This document shows, piece after piece, positions 1 through 5,472 of a DNA stretch of 5,607 nucleotides (the first letter of the stretch is position 1; each line of letters begins with the position of its first letter). The stretch is from positions 1-5,607 of the forward strand of contig JAHKLH010000108.1 of assembly GCA_029856635.1 (NCBI GenBank), given 5' to 3'. The translations under genes were made by a program, and so were the position numbers. Below the pieces are notes generated by a model. That model did no database searches and had not been told where the DNA came from. It saw only the letters and a list, made by a program, of their open reading frames with translations. This DNA is from Candidatus Njordarchaeota archaeon. Its GTDB lineage: Archaea > Asgardarchaeota > Njordarchaeia > Njordarchaeales > JAHKLH01.

Positions 1-1
1 A

Positions 2-13
2 TAAGAATTCTTA
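2..13. repeat. 12-bp perfect palindrome upstream of the first promoter
   Basis: TAAGAATTCTTA reads identically on both strands. It is centred 28 bp upstream of the first TATA box, where a transcription factor could bind, but it is A/T-rich and could arise by chance. Confidence 0.3.
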
Positions 14-31
14 AGGATAGAAACATTTGAA

Positions 32-39
32 TATTTAAA
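32..39 (+). promoter_or_regulatory. Archaeal TATA box of the large-protein/ferredoxin operon
   Basis: The sequence TATTTAAA is a good archaeal TATA box. Its centre, near 35.5, predicts a transcript start about 26 bp on, around A62. That leaves only an 8-nt leader before the ATG at 70 and no room for a ribosome-binding site, the usual pattern for the first gene of an archaeal operon. The box and spacing are seen; the transcript start is inferred. Confidence 0.6.
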
Positions 40-56
40 CGCTAGGGCGTTAAAAT
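33..56. repeat. Inverted repeat over the TATA box, candidate operator
   Basis: The arms ATTTAAACGC (33-42) and GCGTTAAAAT (47-56) pair at 9 of 10 positions around a 4-base spacer, TAGG. The only mismatch is 37/52. The left arm contains most of the TATA box and the right arm ends about 6 bp before the predicted transcript start. A dimeric regulator bound here would block TBP and TFB. The repeat lies upstream of the predicted transcript start, so it should act as DNA rather than as an RNA hairpin. The operator role is inferred. Confidence 0.45.
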
Positions 57-69
57 TATACATGCTGTC

Positions 70-1920
70 ATGTTGATAAAGGAGCTCTCTATTCCAGTCA
101 TCATCAAAATTTTTACTAAAGCTTTTGAGGAAGATAAAGCAATTCTTATGTCTCAATTTCTTGAAGCAGTTAGGAAATTTGCGGAGGTAGAAATTGGTGA
201 TAAATTACAAGAAATTAAAATGGGAAATTATATTTTTTATTTACGTAAAGCCGGAGAGTTATCCATTGTAGTAGTTACCGATCCTTTAGAATCACGGGGA
301 TTTATAGATGATATAACTCGTAGATTATCAGAACTATTAAAAGCCTATACTGTCGAAGAAATAGAAATAGATCCACGAATTAGGAAAATGATTTCTATGG
401 AAATTGCTAGTCTTTTTTTGATTGAAAAATCAGGTATAGATGTTATAAAAGAGATCGCTGAAGAAACACAAGCATTAATATCTATGCTAAAACCCCCTGG
501 AATTAAAATCGAAGTTAAATCTGTAAAACCTGTTGTTTTTTCTCCAAAGCTAGGAATAATAATAAGTAGAATAGCAAGAATGTTTAAAGGAGTTATTAAT
601 TTTGATAGATTATTAAAATCATTTGAGGACGGAGATTTTAAGAAGGTTCTTATGGAGGCACCTTCTCTTTTTAATCATTCAAAATATGGTGATTTAGCAA
701 AAGCATTGTATGTTCTCGCTGGAGTATTTTTAGTTTCCCGTCCAATAGATTTCCCAGCACCAAAAATAGAAAACTTGATGAATGTAGCAGAGACCATTAA
801 GGATGACTTATTAAAGTCTCTGATTGTAGAAAGACTCCAATCAATGTGGGATATAAATGCCGTTTTTAGACTAAGAATGTTATATATTGAGAATAGAACT
901 AAAATCTGGGAAATTATTAATAGAGGAGATCCTGAAATAAGAGACGTATTTCTAATAACACTCCTTGGTATTCCGGATATGCATTTACTTACAAAAACTA
1001 TTGAAGTATTTCATAAACGTTCACTACTAATAACTGCATATGCTCTTTCCAAGCAACTTTTAATTCAAACTGTAACGATGGCACCAAAAACATTAAGTTA
1101 CTGGATGAAAACAGTTAGTTTAATCCAAAGAAAATTGGAAAAGTTTAAGGGCAAGAAGGGCTTTGAATTTTTGTTATTGCCATACATCCTTGCAATATTA
1201 CATGGTTTTGCCACATCTGATGTATCTATGCAAGATGCTGAAATGTTACTTACAGCAATTGGCAATTTCTGGAGAGATTATGGTAATAAAATTGTCTTTG
1301 GCGATAATTTCTTATCCTCTTGTCACCGTGCAGCAATAATGTTCTTTGGATATTATGTCCCACGGACAATTATACTTCGGATGAAAAAGAGCATATCTGA
1401 GGACGAGATACAGAATCTTTTAAATCATGTGACTGAATGCATAAATAGAGCAGTTATTAATCAGAAGAATCATAGAATTAGCAATGCTATGCTGTATCGT
1501 GTTAATATTGCATCTCTCCTTGATTTTTTTGCTGTTACTTCTTATAATTTAAAGAAAGTTATACTAAATTTGCCAGAGTTAATTTTGCAGATACTTGATC
1601 CAAACATGGTTAAAATGTGGCACATTAATAGATTTCATTTTCTATTCTATTTAGCTTTTCTCATGAGATCACTTGGGTATACTTTAATACTTCTTCCTAA
1701 ATCTACTGTCAGAGATCTTCTGTTAAGGAAGTTGTGCGAGAATCTTTTCATATTATTAGAGAGGACAAAGGGGGTAATGCTACTTTATATGTGGATTTTG
1801 GATGCGTTATATGTCTTTTTAAATGAATTAAAGAATGAGGAATCCAAGGAATTTTATGAAAAAATATTAGAAGAAATCAATAAGCTTCCAGAAGCACTCA
1901 GGGAAATTATAATGAAGTAA
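70..1920 (+). CDS. Large protein of unknown function with probable longin/roadblock-like N-terminal domain
   Basis: I do not recognise this 616-residue protein as a named family. Residues about 5-95 resemble the small alpha/beta sensor fold (longin/roadblock-like) that archaea often use: an N-terminal strand with an IPV motif, a helix around FLEAVRKFAEVEIG (30-43), a strand pair around MGNYIFYLR (51-59) and LSIVVVTDP (64-72), then a helix ending near 92. In known proteins such domains bind small GTPases or act as platforms. Residues about 105-616 look almost wholly helical and rich in Leu, Ile and Phe, like an alpha solenoid. Hydrophobic stretches near 365-380 and 523-543 are not clean membrane spans, and there is no signal peptide, so it is probably cytoplasmic. 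The ATG at 70 is chosen because an in-frame stop lies at 43-45 and the TATA spacing fits. The ferredoxin follows after 16 bp. The frame is secure; the domain call is from pattern memory only. Confidence 0.85.
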   Translation: MLIKELSIPVIIKIFTKAFEEDKAILMSQFLEAVRKFAEVEIGDKLQEIKMGNYIFYLRKAGELSIVVVTDPLESRGFIDDITRRLSELLKAYTVEEIEIDPRIRKMISMEIASLFLIEKSGIDVIKEIAEETQALISMLKPPGIKIEVKSVKPVVFSPKLGIIISRIARMFKGVINFDRLLKSFEDGDFKKVLMEAPSLFNHSKYGDLAKALYVLAGVFLVSRPIDFPAPKIENLMNVAETIKDDLLKSLIVERLQSMWDINAVFRLRMLYIENRTKIWEIINRGDPEIRDVFLITLLGIPDMHLLTKTIEVFHKRSLLITAYALSKQLLIQTVTMAPKTLSYWMKTVSLIQRKLEKFKGKKGFEFLLLPYILAILHGFATSDVSMQDAEMLLTAIGNFWRDYGNKIVFGDNFLSSCHRAAIMFFGYYVPRTIILRMKKSISEDEIQNLLNHVTECINRAVINQKNHRISNAMLYRVNIASLLDFFAVTSYNLKKVILNLPELILQILDPNMVKMWHINRFHFLFYLAFLMRSLGYTLILLPKSTVRDLLLRKLCENLFILLERTKGVMLLYMWILDALYVFLNELKNEESKEFYEKILEEINKLPEALREIIMK

Positions 1921-1925
1921 AAAAA

Positions 1926-1930
1926 GGTGA
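1926..1930 (+). promoter_or_regulatory. Ribosome-binding site GGTGA of the ferredoxin gene
   Basis: GGTGA sits 6 nt before the ATG at 1937 and matches the archaeal anti-Shine-Dalgarno core. It fixes the ferredoxin start. It also contrasts with the upstream gene, which has almost no leader, supporting a bicistronic transcript in which only the internal gene uses a ribosome site. Confidence 0.75.
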
Positions 1931-1936
1931 AAAGTT

Positions 1937-2176
1937 ATGGCGAAGTATTTAGTAATAATTGACAAGAATAAATGCATTAATTGTGGCTCCTGTGCCATGA
2001 ATGCACCAGAAGTATTCACTTTATCTCCGAATGGTCATTCGACAATACGCAAAGAGTATAGACAAAATCCTCAAAATGAATTAGAAGGAGTAATTCCAGA
2101 AGAGCTTTTAGAAAAAGTTAAAATTGCTGCAAACAATTGTATGGGGAGTGCTATAACAATAAAGAAAATTGTCTAA
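1937..2176 (+). CDS. Single [4Fe-4S] cluster ferredoxin
   Basis: This 79-residue acidic electron carrier should bind one [4Fe-4S] cluster. The ligands are Cys13, Cys16 and Cys19 in CINCGSC and Cys68 near the C-terminus. The APEVF motif right after the third cysteine, the approximate length, and the C-terminal CxGxAI pattern are typical of archaeal and clostridial monocluster ferredoxins of the Pyrococcus/Thermotoga type. The second ligand is Cys, not the Asp of Pyrococcus furiosus ferredoxin. Only four cysteines are present, so the extra disulfide found in some family members is absent. Oddly, Met69 replaces the Pro that normally follows the last ligand. It lies 16 bp after the large gene, with a GGTGA site, so the two are probably co-transcribed. 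It is a soluble cytoplasmic protein; its redox partner cannot be told from the sequence. Confidence 0.93.
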   Translation: MAKYLVIIDKNKCINCGSCAMNAPEVFTLSPNGHSTIRKEYRQNPQNELEGVIPEELLEKVKIAANNCMGSAITIKKIV

Positions 2177-2182
2177 ACTAAT

Positions 2183-2716
2183 CTAGAGAGTCTTGTCTCT
2201 ATGTCTTTTAAACAATTCGTAATAAAGCACAGCTATTATTGTTTTACCATCTATTATTTCGCCATTCCTTATTTTCTGAAGTAATTCAGTATAAGGAATT
2301 TCAATAGTTTTAATTATCTCATAATCCGTTAATCTTTGACCAACAAATTTGAGATCTCTTGCAATAAATATATGAAGTACTTCATTGCTATATCCCGGTG
2401 TTGTATAAACTGAAATCAATTTTTCTAGATAATTAGGCTTATAACCAGTTTCTTCAATGAGTTCTCTTGCACATGTTTCTTCAGGACTCTCTCCCTCCTC
2501 AATTTTCCCTGCAGGGATTTCATAGATCCATCCTCCGACGGGGCTTCGATATTGTTTGAGAAGCACAATTTTATTTCCCTTAAACGGCAAAATAGCTACT
2601 GCTTGTCCAAACAATACCACTTCATGAAAAGTGGTTTTGCCTCGAATTTTTAAGAAAACCTTTTTAAGCGAAATTTTTCTTCCTCGATAAATCATTTCTT
2701 CTCCAAGAATTTCCAT
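2183..2716 (-). CDS. Nudix hydrolase, ADP-ribose pyrophosphatase type
   Basis: This enzyme probably hydrolyses ADP-ribose to AMP and ribose 5-phosphate, using Mg2+ or Mn2+ in the cytoplasm. Counted from the chosen ATG at 2716 (177 aa), residues 70-92 match the full Nudix box GX5EX7REUXEEXGU, including the metal-binding REXXEE core (RELIEE at 84-89). The QYR motif (55-57), the YEIPAG lead-in, and PGYSNE (107-112), with a Pro about 15 residues after the box, are hallmarks of the ADP-ribose group. The reading frame stays open to an ATG at 2794. That start lacks a ribosome site and would overlap the methyltransferase by 47 nt with a tail unlike the family, so it was not used. An ATG at 2695, preceded by GGAG with 5-nt spacing, is a serious alternative (170 aa). 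It lies downstream of the methyltransferase on the same strand and is probably co-transcribed. Other nucleoside-diphosphate sugars are possible substrates. Confidence 0.88.
   Translation of the reverse strand: MEILGEEMIYRGRKISLKKVFLKIRGKTTFHEVVLFGQAVAILPFKGNKIVLLKQYRSPVGGWIYEIPAGKIEEGESPEETCARELIEETGYKPNYLEKLISVYTTPGYSNEVLHIFIARDLKFVGQRLTDYEIIKTIEIPYTELLQKIRNGEIIDGKTIIAVLYYELFKRHRDKTL
2184..2201. terminator. Short hairpin at the convergent gene ends, possible bidirectional terminator
   Basis: TAGAGA (2184-2189) and TCTCTA (2196-2201) form a 6-bp stem with a 6-nt loop, over the last codons of the Nudix gene and just past the ferredoxin stop. On the plus strand it is followed by TCTTTTA. On the minus strand a T-rich stretch follows within the ferredoxin tail. 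Archaeal termination relies mainly on U tracts, so the hairpin may be coincidental. Confidence 0.25.
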
Positions 2717-2747
2717 GATTTTCGCCAATAGTTCTAAAAAATAGTAG

Positions 2748-3590
2748 TTAAATTTGTTTTCCTTGTAGGACTCTTGGAACTTTTTCAAAGTCATCTGGAG
2801 TTAATTTACGTCGTGGTTTTCTAGCTAAAATGAAACCGTAATAACGAGTTTGTTTCGGAATGAAGTCTATATCTCCAAAGAAGGTCCAAAGTAATGCTAA
2901 TAATTCCGATAGGCTCCAAAAGTAAATACTTACTTCTTCAGTCAATTTATTTATTAAGTCAACGTATACTCGCTTTATTTCACCCCTAATAGGATCGTAC
3001 TCCTTATGTAAGGAAATTGTGACGGATTCTTCATCTAATTTTTCTGGCAAAACATATTTATAACCTGCACGCAAGAATATGTGGAATATTCTATCACATT
3101 CATCTAAGAGCACAATGCCATCATCAGTAATAGAATGACCAAAATTCGCAAATATTTTAAGTCCGTCCCAAGGACTAAAATGCGACATTGAATATCCAGT
3201 CATGAGAATGATATCCCATTTCTTTCCTAATTCATACAACTTTCTAACATCATGGAATATTGTTATTGCTTCTACGCTTAATTCTTGCTTACTAAACCTT
3301 TTAGCAATGTTTAGTGCACTTTGTCTGAGATCAATTACATACAATTCAATAGAAGTATATTTACTCAATACCTTAGCTAACGCCACACCACCTATGCCTG
3401 TTCCACCACATACATCAGCAATTTTTATTTTTCTTTTCTTTAATAATTGTGAGATCCATTCATGTTCAATTAAGTTATCAAATAATTTAATGAAATTTTC
3501 ATATCTTTTTCTTCCTGCTTGAGTAAATGGGTCCTCTATCCAACCCACTAACTTATATACCTTTTCTAATTTCTTAGTCAAACTATTCAA
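2748..3590 (-). CDS. Class I SAM-dependent methyltransferase, substrate unknown
   Basis: This 280-residue protein has a Rossmann-type methyltransferase core. Motif I, DVCGGTGIGG (59-68), is the glycine-rich SAM loop. YVIDLR (84-89) carries the acidic residue, Asp87, that should bind the ribose hydroxyls. HDVRK (113-117) fits the adenine-contact loop, and WDIILMTGYSMSHF (125-138) is strand 4 with the catalytic-side loop. After the core, DDGIVLLDECDR (156-167) and FWSLSELLALL (224-234) resemble the C-terminal half of small-molecule methyltransferases such as the UbiE-like group; this is a loose likeness. No DNA- or RNA-binding domain and no NPPY-type motif is seen, so a nucleic acid base substrate is less likely. 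The start is TTG at 3590, supported by GGTGA 7 nt upstream; a second in-frame TTG is at 3581. It heads a probable operon with the Nudix gene. Confidence 0.85.
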   Translation of the reverse strand: MNSLTKKLEKVYKLVGWIEDPFTQAGRKRYENFIKLFDNLIEHEWISQLLKKRKIKIADVCGGTGIGGVALAKVLSKYTSIELYVIDLRQSALNIAKRFSKQELSVEAITIFHDVRKLYELGKKWDIILMTGYSMSHFSPWDGLKIFANFGHSITDDGIVLLDECDRIFHIFLRAGYKYVLPEKLDEESVTISLHKEYDPIRGEIKRVYVDLINKLTEEVSIYFWSLSELLALLWTFFGDIDFIPKQTRYYGFILARKPRRKLTPDDFEKVPRVLQGKQI

Positions 3591-3597
3591 ATAGATT

Positions 3598-3602
3598 TCA
3601 CC
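3598..3602 (-). promoter_or_regulatory. Ribosome-binding site of the methyltransferase gene
   Basis: On the minus strand GTGGTGA ends 7 nt before the TTG at 3590, with GGTGA at 3598-3602. This is the main reason for accepting a non-ATG start. It implies a leader of at least about 15 nt, so the promoter should lie near 3635-3650. Only loosely TATA-like A/T sequence is seen there, and I do not call it. Confidence 0.6.
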
Positions 3603-3751
3603 ACTATCAAAAATTACTTAAGAATACTATAATAATCATTAAAACATAAATTAATAAGATTAAAGGAAAGATTTTGTGTAAATTCTAATTGACATTCAGT
3701 TTATGATAATATGCGATAAATTTTCTCCTAAATACTTCAAAAACGTAATCC

Positions 3752-3759
3752 TTAAATAA
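3752..3759 (+). promoter_or_regulatory. TATA box of the toxin-antitoxin operon
   Basis: TTAAATAA is a strong archaeal TATA box. Its centre near 3755.5 places the transcript start at about 3781-3782, exactly at the first ATG of the antitoxin gene. The mRNA is therefore either leaderless from 3781 or has a very short leader before the ATG at 3793. The rest of the 190-bp intergenic region (3591-3780) is A/T-rich and shows no gene. Confidence 0.65.
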
Positions 3760-3761
3760 AA

Positions 3762-3808
3762 ATACCATAATTATTGGTATATGGTGAATAATATGCCAAA
3801 TACCAATA
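3762..3808. promoter_or_regulatory. Candidate AbrB autoregulatory operator with three half-sites
   Basis: ATACCA (3762-3767) and TGGTAT (3775-3780) form a 6-bp inverted repeat with a 7-bp spacer between the TATA box and the transcript start. TATTGGTAT (3772-3780) also pairs perfectly over 9 bp with ATACCAATA (3800-3808), just inside the gene. The middle half-site is shared by both pairs. Type II antitoxins commonly repress their own promoter by binding such repeats; that this AbrB protein binds here is inferred. Confidence 0.5.
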
Positions 3809-4074
3809 TTGTAGTAAAAATTGATGCTCAAGGAAGAATAGTGATACCAGCGAAAATCAGACAAACGCTTAACTTAACACCGGGATCGAAGCTAATACTT
3901 AAAGTTCGCGGAAATTCTATTATTCTTACAAAGTATGATGATCTAGAGAAGCGTATTCAAGTTTGGTACGAGACAATGCAAAAAATGAAAATTGAAGCCT
4001 TTACCGCTGAAATAGAGTCAACATTTAAATGGATGAGTGAGGATTATGTTAAAAAGAAACTTGGACTTGATTGA
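3781..4074 (+). CDS. vapB: AbrB/SpoVT-type antitoxin (VapB)
   Basis: This 97-residue protein is the antitoxin and DNA-binding partner of the PIN toxin encoded next. Residues 11-51 form the swapped-hairpin AbrB domain, with the hallmark run KIDAQGRIVIPAKIR (13-27), then LTPGSKLIL (32-40) and a closing strand NSIILTK (45-51). These domains dimerise and bind palindromic operators. The remaining residues, about 53-97, are helical and charged; in related pairs this tail wraps the toxin and blocks its active site. Two starts are plausible. The ATG at 3781 sits where the TATA box predicts the transcript to begin. The ATG at 3793 (93 aa) has GGTGA 5 nt upstream. The end of the gene overlaps the toxin gene by 29 nt, which suggests translational coupling. 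Confidence 0.92.
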   Translation: MVNNMPNTNIVVKIDAQGRIVIPAKIRQTLNLTPGSKLILKVRGNSIILTKYDDLEKRIQVWYETMQKMKIEAFTAEIESTFKWMSEDYVKKKLGLD

Positions 4075-4543
4075 GGGAATAGTTGATGTAGGTCTTGTAG
4101 TCATTGCTCATTTTGAAAATCCGGCTAAAACGTATGCAGTTGAATTCCTCATGAAAGTATTATCTAGAGAAATCAAAGCTATTATTCCTATAACTTGTTT
4201 TATTGGAGCATACCATATTATGACGAACTATCTGAGAGTTCCACGACTTAGTGCGAAAAAAGCTCTAGTACATACATTAATGACGAGATCTCCAGCACTG
4301 TATGAGGATATTTCAATAGATGATGCTATAGATGCCATTGACATTGCTGCTACTTATAATATTGAGTCATGGGACGGGTATTTAGTCGCATTAGCGCGTA
4401 ATCTTGGAACAAAGATTATTTTCTCCATTGATAAGAAACTTTCTCGCGTTGAGGAAGTAATTGTAATAAATCCTATACCAAATGACATTATGAAGAAATA
4501 TCATGAATGGCTTTCGGAGAAACTAAAATCAGTTAAATCTTAA
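4046..4543 (+). CDS. vapC: PIN-domain ribonuclease toxin (VapC) with an altered active site
   Basis: This 165-residue protein has the layout of a PIN nuclease, the toxin of VapBC pairs, which cleaves RNA (tRNA or rRNA in studied cases). Counting from the ATG at 4046, Asp14 in the first strand (VDVGLVV), Asp110 in ESWDGYLVALA and Asp129 in SIDKKL match three of the four metal-binding acidic positions. The second, normally a Glu at the start of the helix after strand 2, falls in IPITCFIGAYHIM, where Gly54 or a neighbour stands instead. His57 is a possible substitute ligand. The overlap with the antitoxin gene is 29 nt in a different frame. The ATG at 4046 is chosen over the GTG at 4037 because GTGAGG lies just upstream and the GTG has no clear site, though the spacing is short. 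The family call is firm; catalytic competence is uncertain. Confidence 0.86.
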   Translation: MLKRNLDLIEGIVDVGLVVIAHFENPAKTYAVEFLMKVLSREIKAIIPITCFIGAYHIMTNYLRVPRLSAKKALVHTLMTRSPALYEDISIDDAIDAIDIAATYNIESWDGYLVALARNLGTKIIFSIDKKLSRVEEVIVINPIPNDIMKKYHEWLSEKLKSVKS

Positions 4544-4567
4544 CATTATTATAAGTTATGAGTTACA

Positions 4568-4579
4568 TTTTTAATTTTT
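4568..4579 (+). terminator. T-rich terminator-like tract after the toxin gene
   Basis: TTTTTAATTTTT lies 25 bp after the PIN gene stop. Two T5 runs fit the U-tract signal of archaeal transcription termination. The remaining sequence up to 4635 contains no convincing gene and separates this operon from the convergent RPA-like gene. Confidence 0.5.
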
Positions 4580-4635
4580 ATGGGGGATCAAAATTACTGA
4601 TGTAGCTAAAGAGTGAATAAAGTAACGATTATCTA

Positions 4636-5460
4636 TTAGGTTATTTCGTAAATATTGTATATTTTCAAGATTTGTAATTCATCTTCTTTAAAATAACCTT
4701 TGAATGTTATTGCCTTATTTATGAGCTCTTCATCAAATGTTTTACCAAAATAAACAGCTGGCGCAGTTAATGTTTTATCACTTATGATTAATCTCTTAAC
4801 TACTGCGGTCTTTGGCTCAACTATTCCGTGCTCGGGGCATACGAGATCAGAATCCTGAAATTCTAATGTTTTTCCACATATTGGACATACAAAATACTCT
4901 GTTTTAGTTTCCTCTATCACAAGAGCTTGGGAGATGTAAGTCCCCCTCTTTTGTTTTAAATCTAAAAGGGAATCAGCCCATGCAGGCTTTAATTTTAATA
5001 TTGGCGGTAATGTATCATCCCCTAAAAGCTCTATCTCTGATGTTTCTGTAACTTTAATTAATCTGCCCATTCTAAACTTAGCTTTAGTATATCCTCTAAT
5101 CCTTATAACACGATCATCATTTGTTGGATCCCTTAGAAGATTCACATGTTTTTCACCAAATGCGACACAACTATATCTCTGCGATGTATCAACAACAGCA
5201 AAAAGTACATATGGTGTCGGTGGAGTTGACTTTGTATATCTTACTGGGCCGACTTCAATTAATCTACCAATAATGGGAGGATTAACGATTGTGAATGGAC
5301 TTACTCCAAATTCCTTTGCAACCATTATTGCAGCAGCTCGAGGACTAATGAAGTTCTCATACTTAGCGAGAAGTTCGTTTACGCGTTTTTGGAATTCTTC
5401 TCTTGAAATACCAAATTTCTTTGTTACTAGTTCAATGATGTCTTCATAGCCTGTCTGCAA
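4636..5460 (-). CDS. RPA-like single-stranded DNA-binding protein with OB folds and zinc finger
   Basis: This 274-residue protein (counted from TTG at 5460) resembles archaeal replication factor A and its paralogues. Residues about 5-55 form a helical domain (IIELVTKKFGISREEF, then ISPRAAAIMVAKEFGV) that is characteristic of the N-terminus of archaeal RPA. Residues about 62-146 look like a first OB fold. Residues about 172-274 look like a second one with a zinc knuckle inserted: Cys192, Cys195, Cys208 and His211 (CPIC and CPEH), as in the C-terminal domain of eukaryotic RPA70. It should bind single-stranded DNA in replication or repair, or be a specialised paralogue or partner subunit. The frame stays open to 5538, with an ATG at 5496, but AGGTG lies 7 nt before the TTG at 5460 and the RPA-like helix begins right there. 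It is transcribed toward the toxin gene, with a 92-bp gap. Confidence 0.82.
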   Translation of the reverse strand: MQTGYEDIIELVTKKFGISREEFQKRVNELLAKYENFISPRAAAIMVAKEFGVSPFTIVNPPIIGRLIEVGPVRYTKSTPPTPYVLFAVVDTSQRYSCVAFGEKHVNLLRDPTNDDRVIRIRGYTKAKFRMGRLIKVTETSEIELLGDDTLPPILKLKPAWADSLLDLKQKRGTYISQALVIEETKTEYFVCPICGKTLEFQDSDLVCPEHGIVEPKTAVVKRLIISDKTLTAPAVYFGKTFDEELINKAITFKGYFKEDELQILKIYNIYEIT

Positions 5461-5467
5461 ATTTGTG

Positions 5468-5472
5468 CACCT
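5468..5472 (-). promoter_or_regulatory. Ribosome-binding site deciding the start of the RPA-like gene
   Basis: On the minus strand AGGTG precedes the TTG at 5460 by 7 nt, the same spacing and start codon as in the methyltransferase gene. The upstream candidates, ATG at 5496 and TTG at 5538, have no such site. The sequence from 5473 to 5607 contains several A/T-rich TATA-like stretches on the minus strand (near 5500-5508, 5524-5533 and 5572-5579). I cannot choose between them, and no other gene is visible there. Confidence 0.5.

Noticed and set aside
35..43. TTAAACGCT shared between the left promoter (35-43) and the right end (5545-5553)
   Set aside because: A single 9-base match in A/T-rich DNA is expected by chance, and the right copy lacks the partner arm of the inverted repeat.
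3202..3522. Open plus-strand frame of 106 codons inside the methyltransferase gene
   Set aside because: It is antisense to the conserved methyltransferase core, rich in Ser, Asn, Leu and Cys with no domain, and has no ribosome site. It is a shadow of the real gene.
3689..3710. Bacterial-looking TTGACA followed by GATAAT
   Set aside because: The spacing is 10 bp instead of about 17, and all other signals in the window are archaeal.
3703..3759. 18-codon ORF starting at ATG 3703
   Set aside because: It is very short, lacks a ribosome site, and its stop lies within the TATA box of the antitoxin gene.
4558..4605. 15-codon ORF starting at ATG 4558
   Set aside because: It spans the T-rich terminator tract and has no ribosome site or recognisable product.
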